From positions 3,261,501-3,325,500 of the forward strand of contig CM076142.1 in NCBI GenBank assembly GCA_038025085.1: DNA of 64,000 nt. Direction: 5' to 3'. The notes beneath the pieces were generated by a model, which ran no database searches, was not told the origin of the DNA, and saw nothing but the letters and a program-made list of their open reading frames with translations. Of the stretch, positions 34,901 to 46,410 are shown piece by piece. The position numbers and the translations under genes are program-made. The DNA is from Tetragonia tetragonoides. Its lineage: Eukaryota; Streptophyta; Magnoliopsida; Caryophyllales; Aizoaceae. Numbering within the stretch: position 1 is the first letter of the stretch; each line of letters starts with the position of its first letter.

Positions 34901-37900
34901 TTGTTTATAAGTGCTTCTAGTGGGCATGTTGAGCACTTACCATGCCAATTTGCCATGTGCTGACGTGCTGTGCCGACTGCAAATTGTTTTATGTTTACTG
35001 TTTCTCATTCATACTGAATCAGTTGATTATGTTTTTCTTCCAGATTGGGATACCTCACGTGGTGGTTATGGTGACACTTCAAATGCAGGGAATATTCAGA
35101 GGTCAGCTTATCATCATCTAATGGCATAAATTAGTATAGTTGTTTTTTGTAAACTATCACTTGTTATGACATTTTGTTTGTCCTGTTGCCTCACACGGGA
35201 AGTTAATTTTACGTATCTGTCTCAAATCTCGATTTAGCTGTCCTCTTTATTAGCCCCCTTACAATAAAGTAGGATTGAGGTTTGTTTTCTATGTTTTTGA
35301 CATGTATGCATCCACTTTTAAATGTTACCGCCTTCCATCTTGCTTGCTATCGTTGATCGCCCCTTCTTCATCAATTAAATTACTTAATTATGTATTCATG
35401 TTTGTATGTTCATTCATCTGCTCAACCATTCATCCATACATCCATTCACTCTTTCAGTTATCCCACCTTTCTTTCAACTTTTATCAAAAAATTTGAATTG
35501 TTTTGGGTCTTCCGGAAGGGGCAAGACTGTGTACATCTAAACCTCCTCAGATTCCACCCTCAGCGGGGTACTTCCGTGGGTGGTGGTTGTTATTGTTATT
35601 GCATCCAAGTCAATGTGCCTGCCTCATTCTTAGACTAGTAATAGAAGGGAAAAAGTATAAGACTTTATGGGGTTCTACTTAAGGATGGTTTTATAGCCCT
35701 GTACATTTTGATGCTGGTTGTCGTATCTAGCACCACTGGCTGCAACTTATATTGCACGGAAACTGATAAAGAAACAGAATACTCGGAAACACAAATTTCG
35801 ATAACTATAGTCCAAACAGCCTCTGGAATGGGACAGTTTTCGTTTCCCGATACGTTTTGAAAAGGGACATGAGATTCTCAGCAGTGTCTGTGCATCAAGG
35901 CAGCGGCTAACCTCCTGTCAGTTTATATTTATCCTAGGAAGACAACAATGGTTATAATATCAGTCATTTCTTCTAATATTTATCTTAAGGCTGTGGTCTT
36001 AGATCACTGTCTTATAGCCATATGGCTGTTAGCAGTTTCTTGGTTTAACCATTAATTGTTGGATTCGGTACCCCTATCTCTGTTTATGACTAATTTACAT
36101 CTCTTTGATAGGGAGGGGTTGATGACGTATAAGCAATTTATTCAGGAGCTTGAAGATGATGTACTGCCTTTTGAAGCTGACCGTAGGTATGATGTTTGTT
36201 ACCTGTAATGCGGCTTATTTGGTTTAAAGGTTCTTAAAATTTTCATATTATGAATTAATTCATTATTCTTTTGATTACTTTTCAGATATCAGGAGTATAA
36301 GTCAGAGTATATTTCTACCCAGAAACGTACATACTTTGAGGGTCACAAAGATGAAGAATGGTAATTGATATTCATTCCTTTGTGGTTAACTTGTCTGTAA
36401 TCTTGTTTCCTATCTGATGCACTTTAACTTTCAATTCAGGTTGAGGAACAAGTATCACCCTACAAATTTGTTGTCTGTCATTGAAAGGTATGCTGAATTA
36501 TATTTGGAGCATGGTAATGACAGATACCTACATGCAAACCTTTACGTAGACTGTCTCTGTTAAAGCCCTCTGCTTCTGATATTTATCCATGTGTGTTTGA
36601 CTTTAGTCTAACATTAATGTGTTTTTTAGGAGAAATGAACATGCGCGCAAAGTTGCGAAGGATTTTTTGCTGGATTTGCACAGTGGAACCCTAGATCTGT
36701 AAGATATTTATTTTTTCCTTCTGTCGATGTTTGGTGCTAAGAATATTGTTTCTTTGCTAGTTACACAATTACAACACAATTTAATTGTTTACAGGGGTCC
36801 TGGCGCAAATGCCTCGTCCATGAATAAGTCAGGTCAGACAAGCGAACCAAACTCTGATGATGAAACAGATGCTGGTGGGAAAAGGAGGCGGCATGGGCGG
36901 GTACAGGCAAAGGAAGCTGATCTTTCAGCTGCCCCTAAGGCTCACTCGATTAGTTCCGAATCAAGGCGAATTCAAATTGACATTGAACTAGCTCAAGCAC
37001 TCGTCACAAAACTTGACACTGAAAAGAGAATCGAGGACAATATCTTGTCGAAAGATGATACTGATAAAATGAACAGAGAAAGATCACACAGTGGATCAAT
37101 TGGTCCGGTAATTATAATACGTGGATTAACTACTGTCAAGGGCCTTGAGGGTGTTGAGCTTTTGGATACTCTTGTGACTTACCTATGGCGTGTTCATGGT
37201 GTGGATTACTACGGTATGATTGAAACAGCAGAACCTAGTGGTCTCCGGCATGTGAGAGCTGAGGGAAAGAGTTCTGATTCTCTTAATGCAGCTGAGTGGG
37301 AAAAGAAGCTTGATTCACGATGGCAAGACAGGTTGCACAGTGAGGATCCACTGGAGGTCATGACTGCGAAGGAAAAGATAGATGCTGCTGCAGCTGAAGC
37401 TCTGGATCCCTTTGTTAGAAAAATTAGGGATGAGAAGTATGGGTGGAAGTACGGTTGTGGGGCCAAGGGATGCACAAAACTTTTTCATGCTGCCGAGTTT
37501 GTCCACAAGCACTTGAAACTTAAACATCCAGAACTTGCGATGGAACTTACTACCAAAGTGCGTGAAGATATATACTTCCAGAATTACATGAAGTATGTGC
37601 TGCCCTTACTCTTCCTCTCTATTTGAAGTAAGTTGCAGGACCTGCATTGACTCCCATAATCTTTTGCTGCAGTGATCCTGATGCACCTGGTGGGCAACCT
37701 GTTATGCAGCAATTTGTGCCGGTATGTTCTGTTAACTAGTGGTGATGTTGTCATACATATGTGCATGGTTCTTCATGCTGTTTTCAATTTTGATATCTGT
37801 AGTTTCTTGTGATTTAAATTTGGTTTTTTGCTGTTACGTTGTTTCATTGTATTCCCAGTACGAGGAACTTCTGAAGCGGTACTGTGATTACAAACATGGA

Positions 37901-39355
37901 TCATATGGATTTTAGCTTGTTCAGTAACATCTCAAATTTTTTGTGATGGCATATTGACATGGAAGACATAGTAGCCTTACTGTTTCTCTCTGGTAGTTCC
38001 ATCGTTTTTATTCCAACTTCCATAAGCATCAATACACTGTGTCTATATTTTTTTGAAGGTTGATAGTTGCTTACATAGTACTAATATGGAGTGGCCACAT
38101 GGTTTGACCGTTTGAGGCTCCCTTTCCCCAAAAGGTTCCCCGAAGGGCCATTAATTGGTAATTTAAATTTATCCAGTCAAATGGATGGGCACAGGCAAAG
38201 AACAAAACTATCTTATAAATTGTTTGTGTGATGTGGAACTATTTGGCCATTGGTAAAGGTCAATTGCCTCAAGGTTTCTTTGCTAAGTTTATTGTGCCTT
38301 ACAGAGTGAGGATAGCTGCTTGGTAACTCAAGCTCGATTGTTTCTTTACTTGGACTGTTTTAACTTTATTTCCTCCTCACGCAGAAGGAAAAGATGCAGA
38401 GACGGAGACCAGGTATAGAAAATCGTTTGAAAGATGACCGGGGCCCTCGTAGAGATCGAGACAGGAATGGTAGTGAGAGATTTGAAAGACCAGAGAATCC
38501 TCAGGCTGATTTCCCATCAAATAATGACGGTCCTGACAAGGGAAACCCTGATGAACCAATATTTGATAACTTTGGTGGACAGGGCATGCGGGTTGCTCCA
38601 TTTGCCCCTGATATGGCACCCCCACCTGTACTAATGCCAGTTCCTGGTGCTGGGTATGTCTGGATTGCTTGCGTTCCTTCTTTCCTTGTGCGTTTGCTTT
38701 TGTGTATCTGCTGTAGTGTCTTGAGGCAGAAGGTTGTCTTTAGGTGCAGTTCAATGTTGCTAGATTTGATGAAACATACGTTCTGTCAACTGTCATCTAA
38801 TTTAATTGTGCAAAAACTGACCTCAAGCTAGCAAGTTGTGCTTGAACAATAATCTTTTTCTTTTCATTTCTTGTGGAGGTTGTCTTCTATGTTAGCAAGA
38901 AAGTTAGATCATATGTACCGAGTACATTGTCCATTGTACACATAATTGCGATTGTGGTGCAGGAATGTGGTAATGCCACATTACTCTGGTGATCGTAGAA
39001 TTTTAGCCACTATTTATGGAACACAGGAGTTAGAATGTGATGATGAAGGGAACCTGTAATTTTAATGGATGAAGGGAAAACTAATCAGACTTGGTGATAC
39101 TATGCCTGAGTTTTGATAATGAACTAAGCTTCCTCTTGGTTTCAAATGCAGTCCTTTGGGGCCGTTTGTTCCAGCACCTCCTGAAGTTGTGATGAGGATG
39201 CTACGTGAACAAGGCGGGCCTCCTACTTTTGAAGCACCAGGGAGAAATGGGAGGGCTGGGCCTCCAATTATTTTACCACCTTCTTTTCGACAGGATCCTA
39301 GACGTCTGCGCAGGTGACTGTTTTTACAACTTGTTTTGGCTTAAATTTGGTGCTT

Positions 39356-39415
<60 letters not shown>

Positions 39416-39851
39416 CTATTCCAACTAAGAATGTGATAAGGCTCTCCTGAAAATAATGTCATTCGTTCTAAAGTACTCGCTGATTGGAAATGTGAACAAA
39501 CAAGTGTGAAGGGAGTTGGTCTATTCTTGTAGGCTGCTTTATTTGTCTGTTATTGGCTATTATACTTGGAAGGGGTAGGACAGAGAAAATCTGGACCTCC
39601 CCAGACTTTGCTGCTGGCAGGTACCGGTACCTTACGAGGTTGAGCATCCACACTCGACAATGTATGCAAAATACGATCAGATGACTAGCACCTGAATAGT
39701 GAAAATCACTGAGCTGTTTAAGAGCTAATACTGTATCTTTTAGATTATGTGTTGACAAAATATTTTTACAATTTTATACCTTTGATGCAGCTATAATGAT
39801 TTGGATGCTCCTGAGGATGAAGTCACTGTAATCGACTACAGGAGTTTGTGA
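31489..39851 (+). CDS. SE: SERRATE zinc-finger protein (miRNA processing)
   Basis: SERRATE (animal ARS2) acts in the nucleus with DCL1 and HYL1 in primary-miRNA processing, and with the cap-binding complex in splicing. Coding exons are 31489-32096, 33350-33465, 35044-35101, 36112-36186, 36286-36360, 36440-36487, 36630-36698, 36795-37592, 37673-37721, 38385-38653, 39152-39313 and 39791-39851. Phases agree and give 795 aa; Arabidopsis SE is 720. The N-terminal 215 residues are Arg/Pro/His-rich low complexity with a polyasparagine tract. The conserved core begins REGLMTYKQFIQELEDDVLP. A C2H2-type finger lies near 570-593 (CGAKGCTKLFHAAEFVHKHL). A Pro-rich tail follows, ending DEVTVIDYRSL. No lesion was seen. 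The extra length is mostly low complexity. Confidence 0.96.
31891..31938 (+). repeat. Coding (AAT)n repeat encoding polyasparagine in SERRATE
   Basis: About fifteen AAT/AAC codons in frame in exon 1 give a run of asparagines. One AAC interrupts the otherwise pure AAT tract, so length variation by slippage is expected. Confidence 0.9.
33658..33881 (+). repeat. Three-copy tandem duplication in SERRATE intron 2
   Basis: A ~91-bp unit starting ATTCTGAAAGGCCTTGTACA occurs at 33658-33748 and 33791-33881, with a 42-bp partial copy between (33749-33790). The copies are almost identical, so the event is recent. It is non-coding and away from the splice sites. Confidence 0.9.
37859..37915 (+). other. 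Possible alternative terminal exon of SERRATE
   Basis: An acceptor-like TTCCCAG precedes an in-phase 18-codon frame, YEELLKRYCDYKHGSYGF, ending in TAG. It could be joined to exon 9 (ends 37721, phase 0), giving a protein of about 650 aa lacking the Pro-rich tail. The normal next exon starts at 38385. This may be coincidence. Confidence 0.3.
39358..39411. repeat. (CT)n microsatellite in SERRATE intron 11
   Basis: About 27 CT dinucleotides, non-coding. Confidence 0.95.
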
Positions 39852-40560
39852 GGATGGCATCATCCAGCTTTGTACCAGTAGAGTAGAGGAGTCCATGCTG
39901 CGCTAACTTTTCTGTTTTGCTCACTCTCTGCATTCTGGTCTGAGAATGAGGCAGTTGCTGAGTGCTAGTTTCCAGTTGTGTCATGATATGCATCTTTAAG
40001 CCATTGTTCAAGAAAGGGCGAGTTTCCGACACTTGCCAGTACTTTATTCCCCTATGATTAGGACGAGGTTTTGCCCTGTACGTAAATTAGGTGGAGGTCT
40101 TTGGACTTTGACATAAACAAATGATTTAGTGTAAATGTGACCTTGGTAGACATTTTTGCAGGCATTGTTGCCCTTGTGCATTTTCTTTTTACTCTCCAAG
40201 TTCTGTTATTAAAATGAAGCTTAGGCTGATTCGATTGAATTCTTAAAGAAAAATATTTGGCTTTTTACTTCAGTTCCGTATTGCTTGGTCTTTGTTAACA
40301 AAGAGACTTTGAAATCGTTGAAGGCATAATATTTGCAGCTGTACGTTGGATTTAATATATCAAATTTTTGAACCCTCAAAAAAAAATAAGAAGATATATA
40401 AGCTTTATAGAGAAGAGATGGGTTTGTTTTGGTATTTTAATTTTGGGTGATCAATGACTATTTTTTGGCTCGTCGGATCAATGACGATTTAATTGACAGG
40501 AATCCAGGCATAACATCTCCACTCGTTGAACAAAGGTAGACGTGCTTTCTTCATGTTGTC
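39852..40560. other. SERRATE 3'UTR and flank
   Basis: The sequence to about 40230 has a decayed partner downstream of the PPR gene (48228-48650), which supports its being transcribed 3'UTR. No other feature was seen. Confidence 0.6.
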
Positions 40561-40811
40561 CTCCGTCCCAAGTTAATCTTTATATTGGACTTTTTACGGT
40601 CTCCAAGACACTACTTTGACCATGAATATTTATGATTTCATAATTGTAGAACTTATAATAAGATGATATATTGAAAATACTATTTAAAATGAATCTAACA
40701 ATACTATTTTCACATTGTAAAACTTTGTAACTTTTCACAAATAAGTGGTCAAAGTTCACAAACTTTGACCTTAAAAAATCCAATATAAAGATAAACCTGG
40801 GACAGAGGGAG
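40561..40811. mobile_element. Stowaway-type MITE
   Basis: Ends CTCCGTCCCAAGTTAATCTT and AAGATAAACCTGGGACAGAG (followed by GGAG) are inverted repeats matching the CTCCGTCCC terminus of Tc1/mariner-type MITEs. TA follows on the right (40812-40813). Length is about 251 bp. The left TA is not preserved. Confidence 0.75.
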
Positions 40812-41075
40812 TATCGTTCAACCCCCACCCCACCCCACCCCACCCCCCTCTTCTTTTTTTTTTAAAAATAAATATTCGTACAACCCAATCCCTTTTATTC
40901 TCCATTACAATAATTTACCTTTAGTTACAATTTCTTAAAATTTGCAACAAACCATGTAAACTTGTTCTATGAGAGAAGCTTGAAGTTTAATGGTATATTT
41001 ATACCATTAAAATTCAAAACTTCTCTTTAAAATTCCCATATATATAATTTGATTAAAACACAATGATTAAACTAA

Positions 41076-41468
41076 GGCCTTGTTTGATTGGGTATAAATC
41101 AACAAAGGAACTTCAACTTCCAAGAAAGAATGAAAAGTTACATGGTTTGGTTCACCCACTTTCATGAAAGTTGGAGTTCCATGTAAGTTGAACTTCCCAT
41201 GAACCATGGGAAGTTGCTTACCTAGTGGTGCTAGATAAGTCCAACTTTCCATACTAATTAGCTCAAATGACATTTTGATCCTTGAAAGCTAAAAGTAATA
41301 ATTGCATATGGATTGGGCAACTTGTCATTTTGCTTTTACTTCCAAGGAAGTATACTTTATGAACCAAATTAAGGTATTTTCATGTAATTAAAACTTACAT
41401 AGGAAGTTGAAGTTCCATGGTATTACAACTTTTCAATGTAAGTTGATACAATTGAACCAAACAAGGCC
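41076..41468. mobile_element. Tourist-like (PIF/Harbinger) MITE
   Basis: The left end GGCCTTGTTTGATTGGG and right end TTGAACCAAACAAGGCC are complementary. TAA target duplications flank them at 41073-41075 and 41469-41471. The 393-bp body has long inverted internal segments rich in AACTTCC / GGAAGTT. No coding sequence. Confidence 0.85.
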
Positions 41469-41471
41469 TAA

Positions 41472-41879
41472 AGCTCACCACCAATTGTTGAATTGCCGAA
41501 TAACGTGTCAGAAGTTACAAATCCAATAAATTGAGTAGTAGCTAATTTCTTGTACATATTGATCAGTCAAAAAAAAGAAGTTAATTCCTCTCTTATGAAT
41601 AGATGATGGAACCACACACAATCAGTTCATCTCATACCTTCCCATATGTTCAACGTTCGTATCTGAATCTCATCGCCGTCGTCCGTTATCTTTCCGACAT
41701 TGTGTACAACCAATCCCCATTTTGGTAATGTTTTTCGTATTTCTCTTTGCAATTGTTAATAGGCATTTGGTATCTACACCTTCTCTCTTTGCAAGATAAC
41801 CCCTCCAACTTTATTAAGTTTAGTACCCATTACTACCATATATTACTTTACATTGTTTTCTCTGAACAGTTATACCAAC
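41472..41879. other. AT-rich intergenic DNA
   Basis: No gene or transposon end recognised between the Tourist-like MITE and the leader of insertion B. Confidence 0.5.
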
Positions 41880-44800
41880 ATGAATGTTTAAAACTATTTA
41901 GTTTAATTTTTACATAAAAAGTTATGCTGAAAAATAGGACAAATATCAAAAAAATTAGAATTCGCTTTAAAAAAATTGGGAAAAATTATGAGACCACACA
42001 ATAATAGTAGAGAGGGCTTGAGGGTAGGTTTGATGACACGAGTTTGTGGGCCATGTTTGGTTCCCCAAAACCATGGAGTACGTAGCCATGCCCAGTACAT
42101 AACTTTCATAATGGCATGCACTTCATGTCACATCACGCCTCCCTCCTCCCAAAAGCCTTCTCTCAAGTAACTACCCACTAAAGAGTATTATAAGTTTTAG
42201 TGATTCTAACATGAGTAGATCGACATGAGCAGTGCATAACTTTCATACTAGATTTTGAAAATTTAGAGAATAATTTTTCAAAATTTCCACCTCAAACTTT
42301 TCAAATATTATATTAAGTTACAGAATTTTTTCAATTATTATTTTTCATAGATTTTAGCTATTTAATGTAATTTTTAATTAAAAATACAATGAAAAATAGA
42401 AAAAAGTCAAAAAAATAGAATTCACTTCAAAACAACCAGGAAAATTTTATGAGACCTCACTATAAAAGTAAAGAGAGGTTGGGGGTAGGTTGACGGCACA
42501 AGATGGTGGGAAGCCATGCTCAATACCCAAAAATCGTGGATTACTCTCCGATGTCCAATAAGAGCCCTTCAAGCCTACCAAGGACCCGATAACCTACCCC
42601 GGGTGCTTCCCATGTCCCCTAGGGGTGTCCCGTGCGATGTGGTGCGAAAACATCCACCTTCGTTCCGGGGTCTCCCGGTAGCTCAAAAAACGTGGATTAT
42701 AGCCTTCATTTTCGGCTTCCCGGGGCTCGGGTGTCATTTTTGGCCAAACTTCTCCGGAGAGTCTACCATGACCCTAAAGGACCCTCGGTGCCCCAAGAGG
42801 GTCATCCTAATCCCCGAACTTTGACATCACCCAATGTTTCGGTGTTCTGACTCTTACACCAATGTACCGTAAAATACCGCCCTTCCAAGCCTATCAGGGA
42901 CCGGATAAACGACCCCAAGGGCCTTCCATGTCCCCTAAGTGTGTTCCTTGCAATGATGTGTGAAAATATTCACCTTCATTCCGAGGCCTCTCAAAAACTC
43001 AAAAGACATGGATTATATCATTCGTTTTCGGCTTCCCGGGGCCCATGTTTCATGTTTGCCCAAACTTTTTCAGGGCGTCTATCATGACCATAGCGGATCC
43101 TCGCCCGGGAGGGTCATCTGGATCCCCGAACTCTAATATCACCCATACCTAGTGTTCCAACTCTTACACAAGTGTCCCATAAACCGCCCATCCAAGCCCA
43201 TCAGAGACTAGATAGGTGATCCCAAGGGCCTCCCAGGTCCCCAAGGGGTGTTCCGTGTGATGTGGTGCGAAAATATCCACTTTCATTCTGGGGTGTCCTG
43301 AAAGCCCAAAAAACGTGGATTATAGCCTTCGTTTTCGGCTTTCGGGACCCCGGATGTCAAAATTGCCCAAACTTCTCCGGGAGGTCTATCATGACCCTAG
43401 AGGACCCTCGATGCCCCGGGAGGGTCATTCGCATCCCCGAACTTCGACATCACCTATTCCTTCGGTTTTTTGTCCCTTAAATTGGTGTCCCGTAAAAATG
43501 CCTTTACGAGCCTATTAGGGACTCGATAACGGACCCCGGGGGCCTCTTATGTTCCCTAGGGTCGTCACGTGCAATATGGTGCAAAAATATCCACCTTCGT
43601 TTCGGGGCCTCTCGGTAACTCAAAAAAGGTGAATTATAGCCTTCATTTTATGCTTCCCGGGACTCATATGTCATTTTTGGCCAAACTTCTCCGGAGGGTC
43701 TACCATGACCCTAGAGGACCCTCGGTGCCCCGGGAGAGTTATCCGGATCCCAGAATATTGATATCACCTATGCCTTTGATGTGTCAACTCTTACACCAAT
43801 GTACTGTAAAACACCCTTCCAAGCCTATCAAGGACCGGATAAGCGACCTCAAGGGTCTCCCATGCCCACTAGGGGTGTTCCTTGAGATGTCGTGCGGAAA
43901 ATATTCACCTTAATTCTGAGGGCTCCTACAAGTCCAAAAAACGTGGATTATAGCCTTCCTTTTCAACTTCCCGGGGCCCGGGTTTCATTTTTACCAAACT
44001 TTTTCGGAGCGTCTATCATGACCATAGAAGACCCTCGGTGCCGCGAGAGGGTCATCTGGATCCCTGAACTTTGATATCACCCATGCATGGTGTTCCAACT
44101 CTTAAACCATTGTCTCGTAAAACGTCTTTCCAAGTCTATCAGAGACCGGATAAGCGACCCCAAGGGCCTCCCATGTCCCCTAGAGGTGTTCCATGCGATG
44201 TGGTGCGAAAATATCCACCTTTATTTTGGGCCTCTCGGAAGCCCAAAAAACGTGGATTATAACCTTCATTTTCGGCTTCTGGGACTCCGGATGTCGTTCT
44301 TGCCCAAACTTCTCAGGGAGGTCCATCATGAACTTAGAGGACTCTAGGTGCCCCGGGAAGGTCATCCGGATCTCCAAACTTCGATATCATCCATTCCTTC
44401 GGTGTTCTGTCCCTTACATTGGTGTCCTGTAAAAACGGCCTTACACGCCTATTAGGAACTCGATAACGGACCCCAGAGGCCTCTTATGTTACCTATGGGT
44501 GTTACGTGCGATGTGGTACGAAAATATCCACCTTCGTTTTGGGGCCTCCCGGTAGCTCAAAAAACGTGGATTATAGCCTTCATTTTCGGCTTCCCAGGGC
44601 TAGGGTGTCATTTTTTGCGAAACTTCTCTGGGGAGTCTATCATGACCCTGGAGGACCTTTGGTACTCCGGGAGGGTCATCCAGATCCCAGAACTTCGATA
44701 TTATCACCCATGCCTTTGGTGTTCCAACTCTTACACCAATGTACCGTAAAACACCCTTCCAAGCCTATCAAGGAACGGATAAGCGACCCCAAGGGCCTCT

Positions 44801-45400
44801 CATGTCCCCAGGGTTGTTCCTTGCGATGTAGTGCGAAAATATTCACCTTCATTCCGAGGCCTCCCGGAAGCCCAAAAAACGTGGATTATAACCTTCGTTT
44901 TCGACTTCCGGAGCCCCAGATGTCATTCTTGCCCAAACTTCTCTGGGAGGTCTATCATAACACTAGACTACCCTCGGTGCCTCTGGAGGCTCATCTGGAT
45001 CCCCGAACTTTGATATCACCCATTCCTTCGGTGTTCCGTCCCTTACATTAGTGTCCCGTAAATACGCCCTTACAAGCCTATTAGGGACTCGATAACGGAC
45101 CTCAGAGGCCTCTTATGTTCCCTAAGGGTGTCCAATGCGATATGGTGCGGAAAGATCCACATTCGTTCCGGAGACTTCCCGGAAGAAGCCCAAAAAACGT
45201 GGATTTCAGCTTCCCGGGACCCGGCTTTCTATTTTGCCTAAACTTCTCTAGTGGGTCTATGTCATCCTAGAGGACCTCTGGTGCCTCAGGACGATCATCC
45301 GGGTCCTTAAACTCCGATTTCACCCATGAGACACGGGACTTTAGACATGTGACATTGGCGCTGCCGGACATGGGTGCTGGGACATTGGGACATGGGCCAC
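41880..45400. mobile_element. Array-carrying insertion B with duplicated leader
   Basis: The AT-rich leader occurs twice. Segment 41930-42120 aligns with 42370-42530: both pass through an AAAAAAATAGAATTC-like word, a TTATGAGACC word, GGGTAGGTT and a GCCATGC word. The second copy leads straight into the tandem repeats. The CCTCAAACTTTTCA phrase near 42290 is shared with insertion A. The right side ends in short ACATGGGTGCTGGGACATT-like repeats near 45340-45400, as in A. The exact ends and any target duplication were not found. Confidence 0.55.
42530..45325. repeat. Tandem repeat array B, ~313-bp unit
   Basis: The GTGCGAAAATAT phrase or a variant recurs near 42646, 42962, 43269, 43582, 43897, 44207, 44520, 44835 and 45149, about nine units with spacings of 307-316 bp. 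The unit is the same family as array A, sharing CGTGGATTATAGCC, AACTTCTCCGG and CCCTAGAGGACCCTCGGTGCC. Open frames of up to 181 codons cross unit boundaries but show no protein signal. Confidence 0.9.
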
Positions 45401-46410
45401 CCAGATTTTATTTCAATAAACTTCAGATGTACTTAGTTCATTTCTATCCATTGTCTATAATGATAATCTTTTGTAAAAGAACTTTATAACAGAGTATTCT
45501 TAAGTTTGTTAATAAAAGACTAATAATCGTTCCTTAAGCACTCGGTCAAATATAGATCAAAGTTTACAATATGACTAACCATAATAAGTAGAGCAATAAT
45601 GCAACAAACAATGTCATCTAGAGGTAGATACCTCTAACTTTTAGAAAGACACCATAAGCCAATGCATGTCGCCTTTTTTTTTTTTTTTTTTTTTGTTGTT
45701 GTCAAAGGCTAATACACGACCAGTGAATGACTATTACCATGACTTGAGGGCACCTCCCTGACATTTTAATATTTTCCCTAAATAAATTAAGAATCAGGCT
45801 CCGAATGAATTTCTCCAAATCCCGGCTTGGTGTAGTTTTTAGTTTTATTTCCAGTTAATCATAAAATTAGGACAAAAAAAGAAAAAAGAAAACTATTATA
45901 ACAAAGTTAGAAGCAAGGCAACCTATCTGGAAGCATTAAATTTAAAAGAAAAAAACCAAAAAAAGTTGAAACATCCGGTGCATCGCATGAGCATACACAC
46001 TAATTCTAATAAAAAAGGAAAACACAAAATCTCGTATGAGGCGGTCTTAAAATGAGGTCTCTCGTACAAACATGAAAGCATGATATCATGTTGACATTAT
46101 GGTAGATATATACATGTATTCAGTATCCACAAAGAATTTTATCAAAGACAGTATGAGTCTCTTATCAAAAAAAAAAAAAAGACAGTATGAGTCAAGAGAA
46201 TTGGATTCTTCGAAAATTGAAGAAATGTCCTTTAATACGAGTAAATGTTAAATTGTCTTGTCAAAAAAAGGAAGAAAAAAGGAAGAAAAGAAGAAAAAAA
46301 AAGGGTTCACTGTGGATCCGTAATCCAAGAACTAAAGGCCTTCCACCAAAGCGGCAAAACCTACAGTCCAGCTCTCACCTCTTCGCGCACACCAACACCT
46401 GAACTGCCCA
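45401..46410. other. Intergenic DNA upstream of the PPR gene
   Basis: AT-rich, with a poly-T run at 45668-45694. Near 45975-46003, CCGGTGCATCGCATGAGC followed by ACACACTAA looks like a decayed Helitron 3' hairpin and terminus, without an identifiable 5' end. Poly-purine sequence at 46265-46305 probably lies in the PPR promoter or leader. Confidence 0.4.

Noticed and set aside
44506..45051. Open frame of 181 codons in array B, and similar frames in arrays A and C
   Set aside because: The frames cross repeat-unit borders, exist in several phases and on both strands, and differ between units. They follow from the GC-rich repeat and have no recognisable domain.
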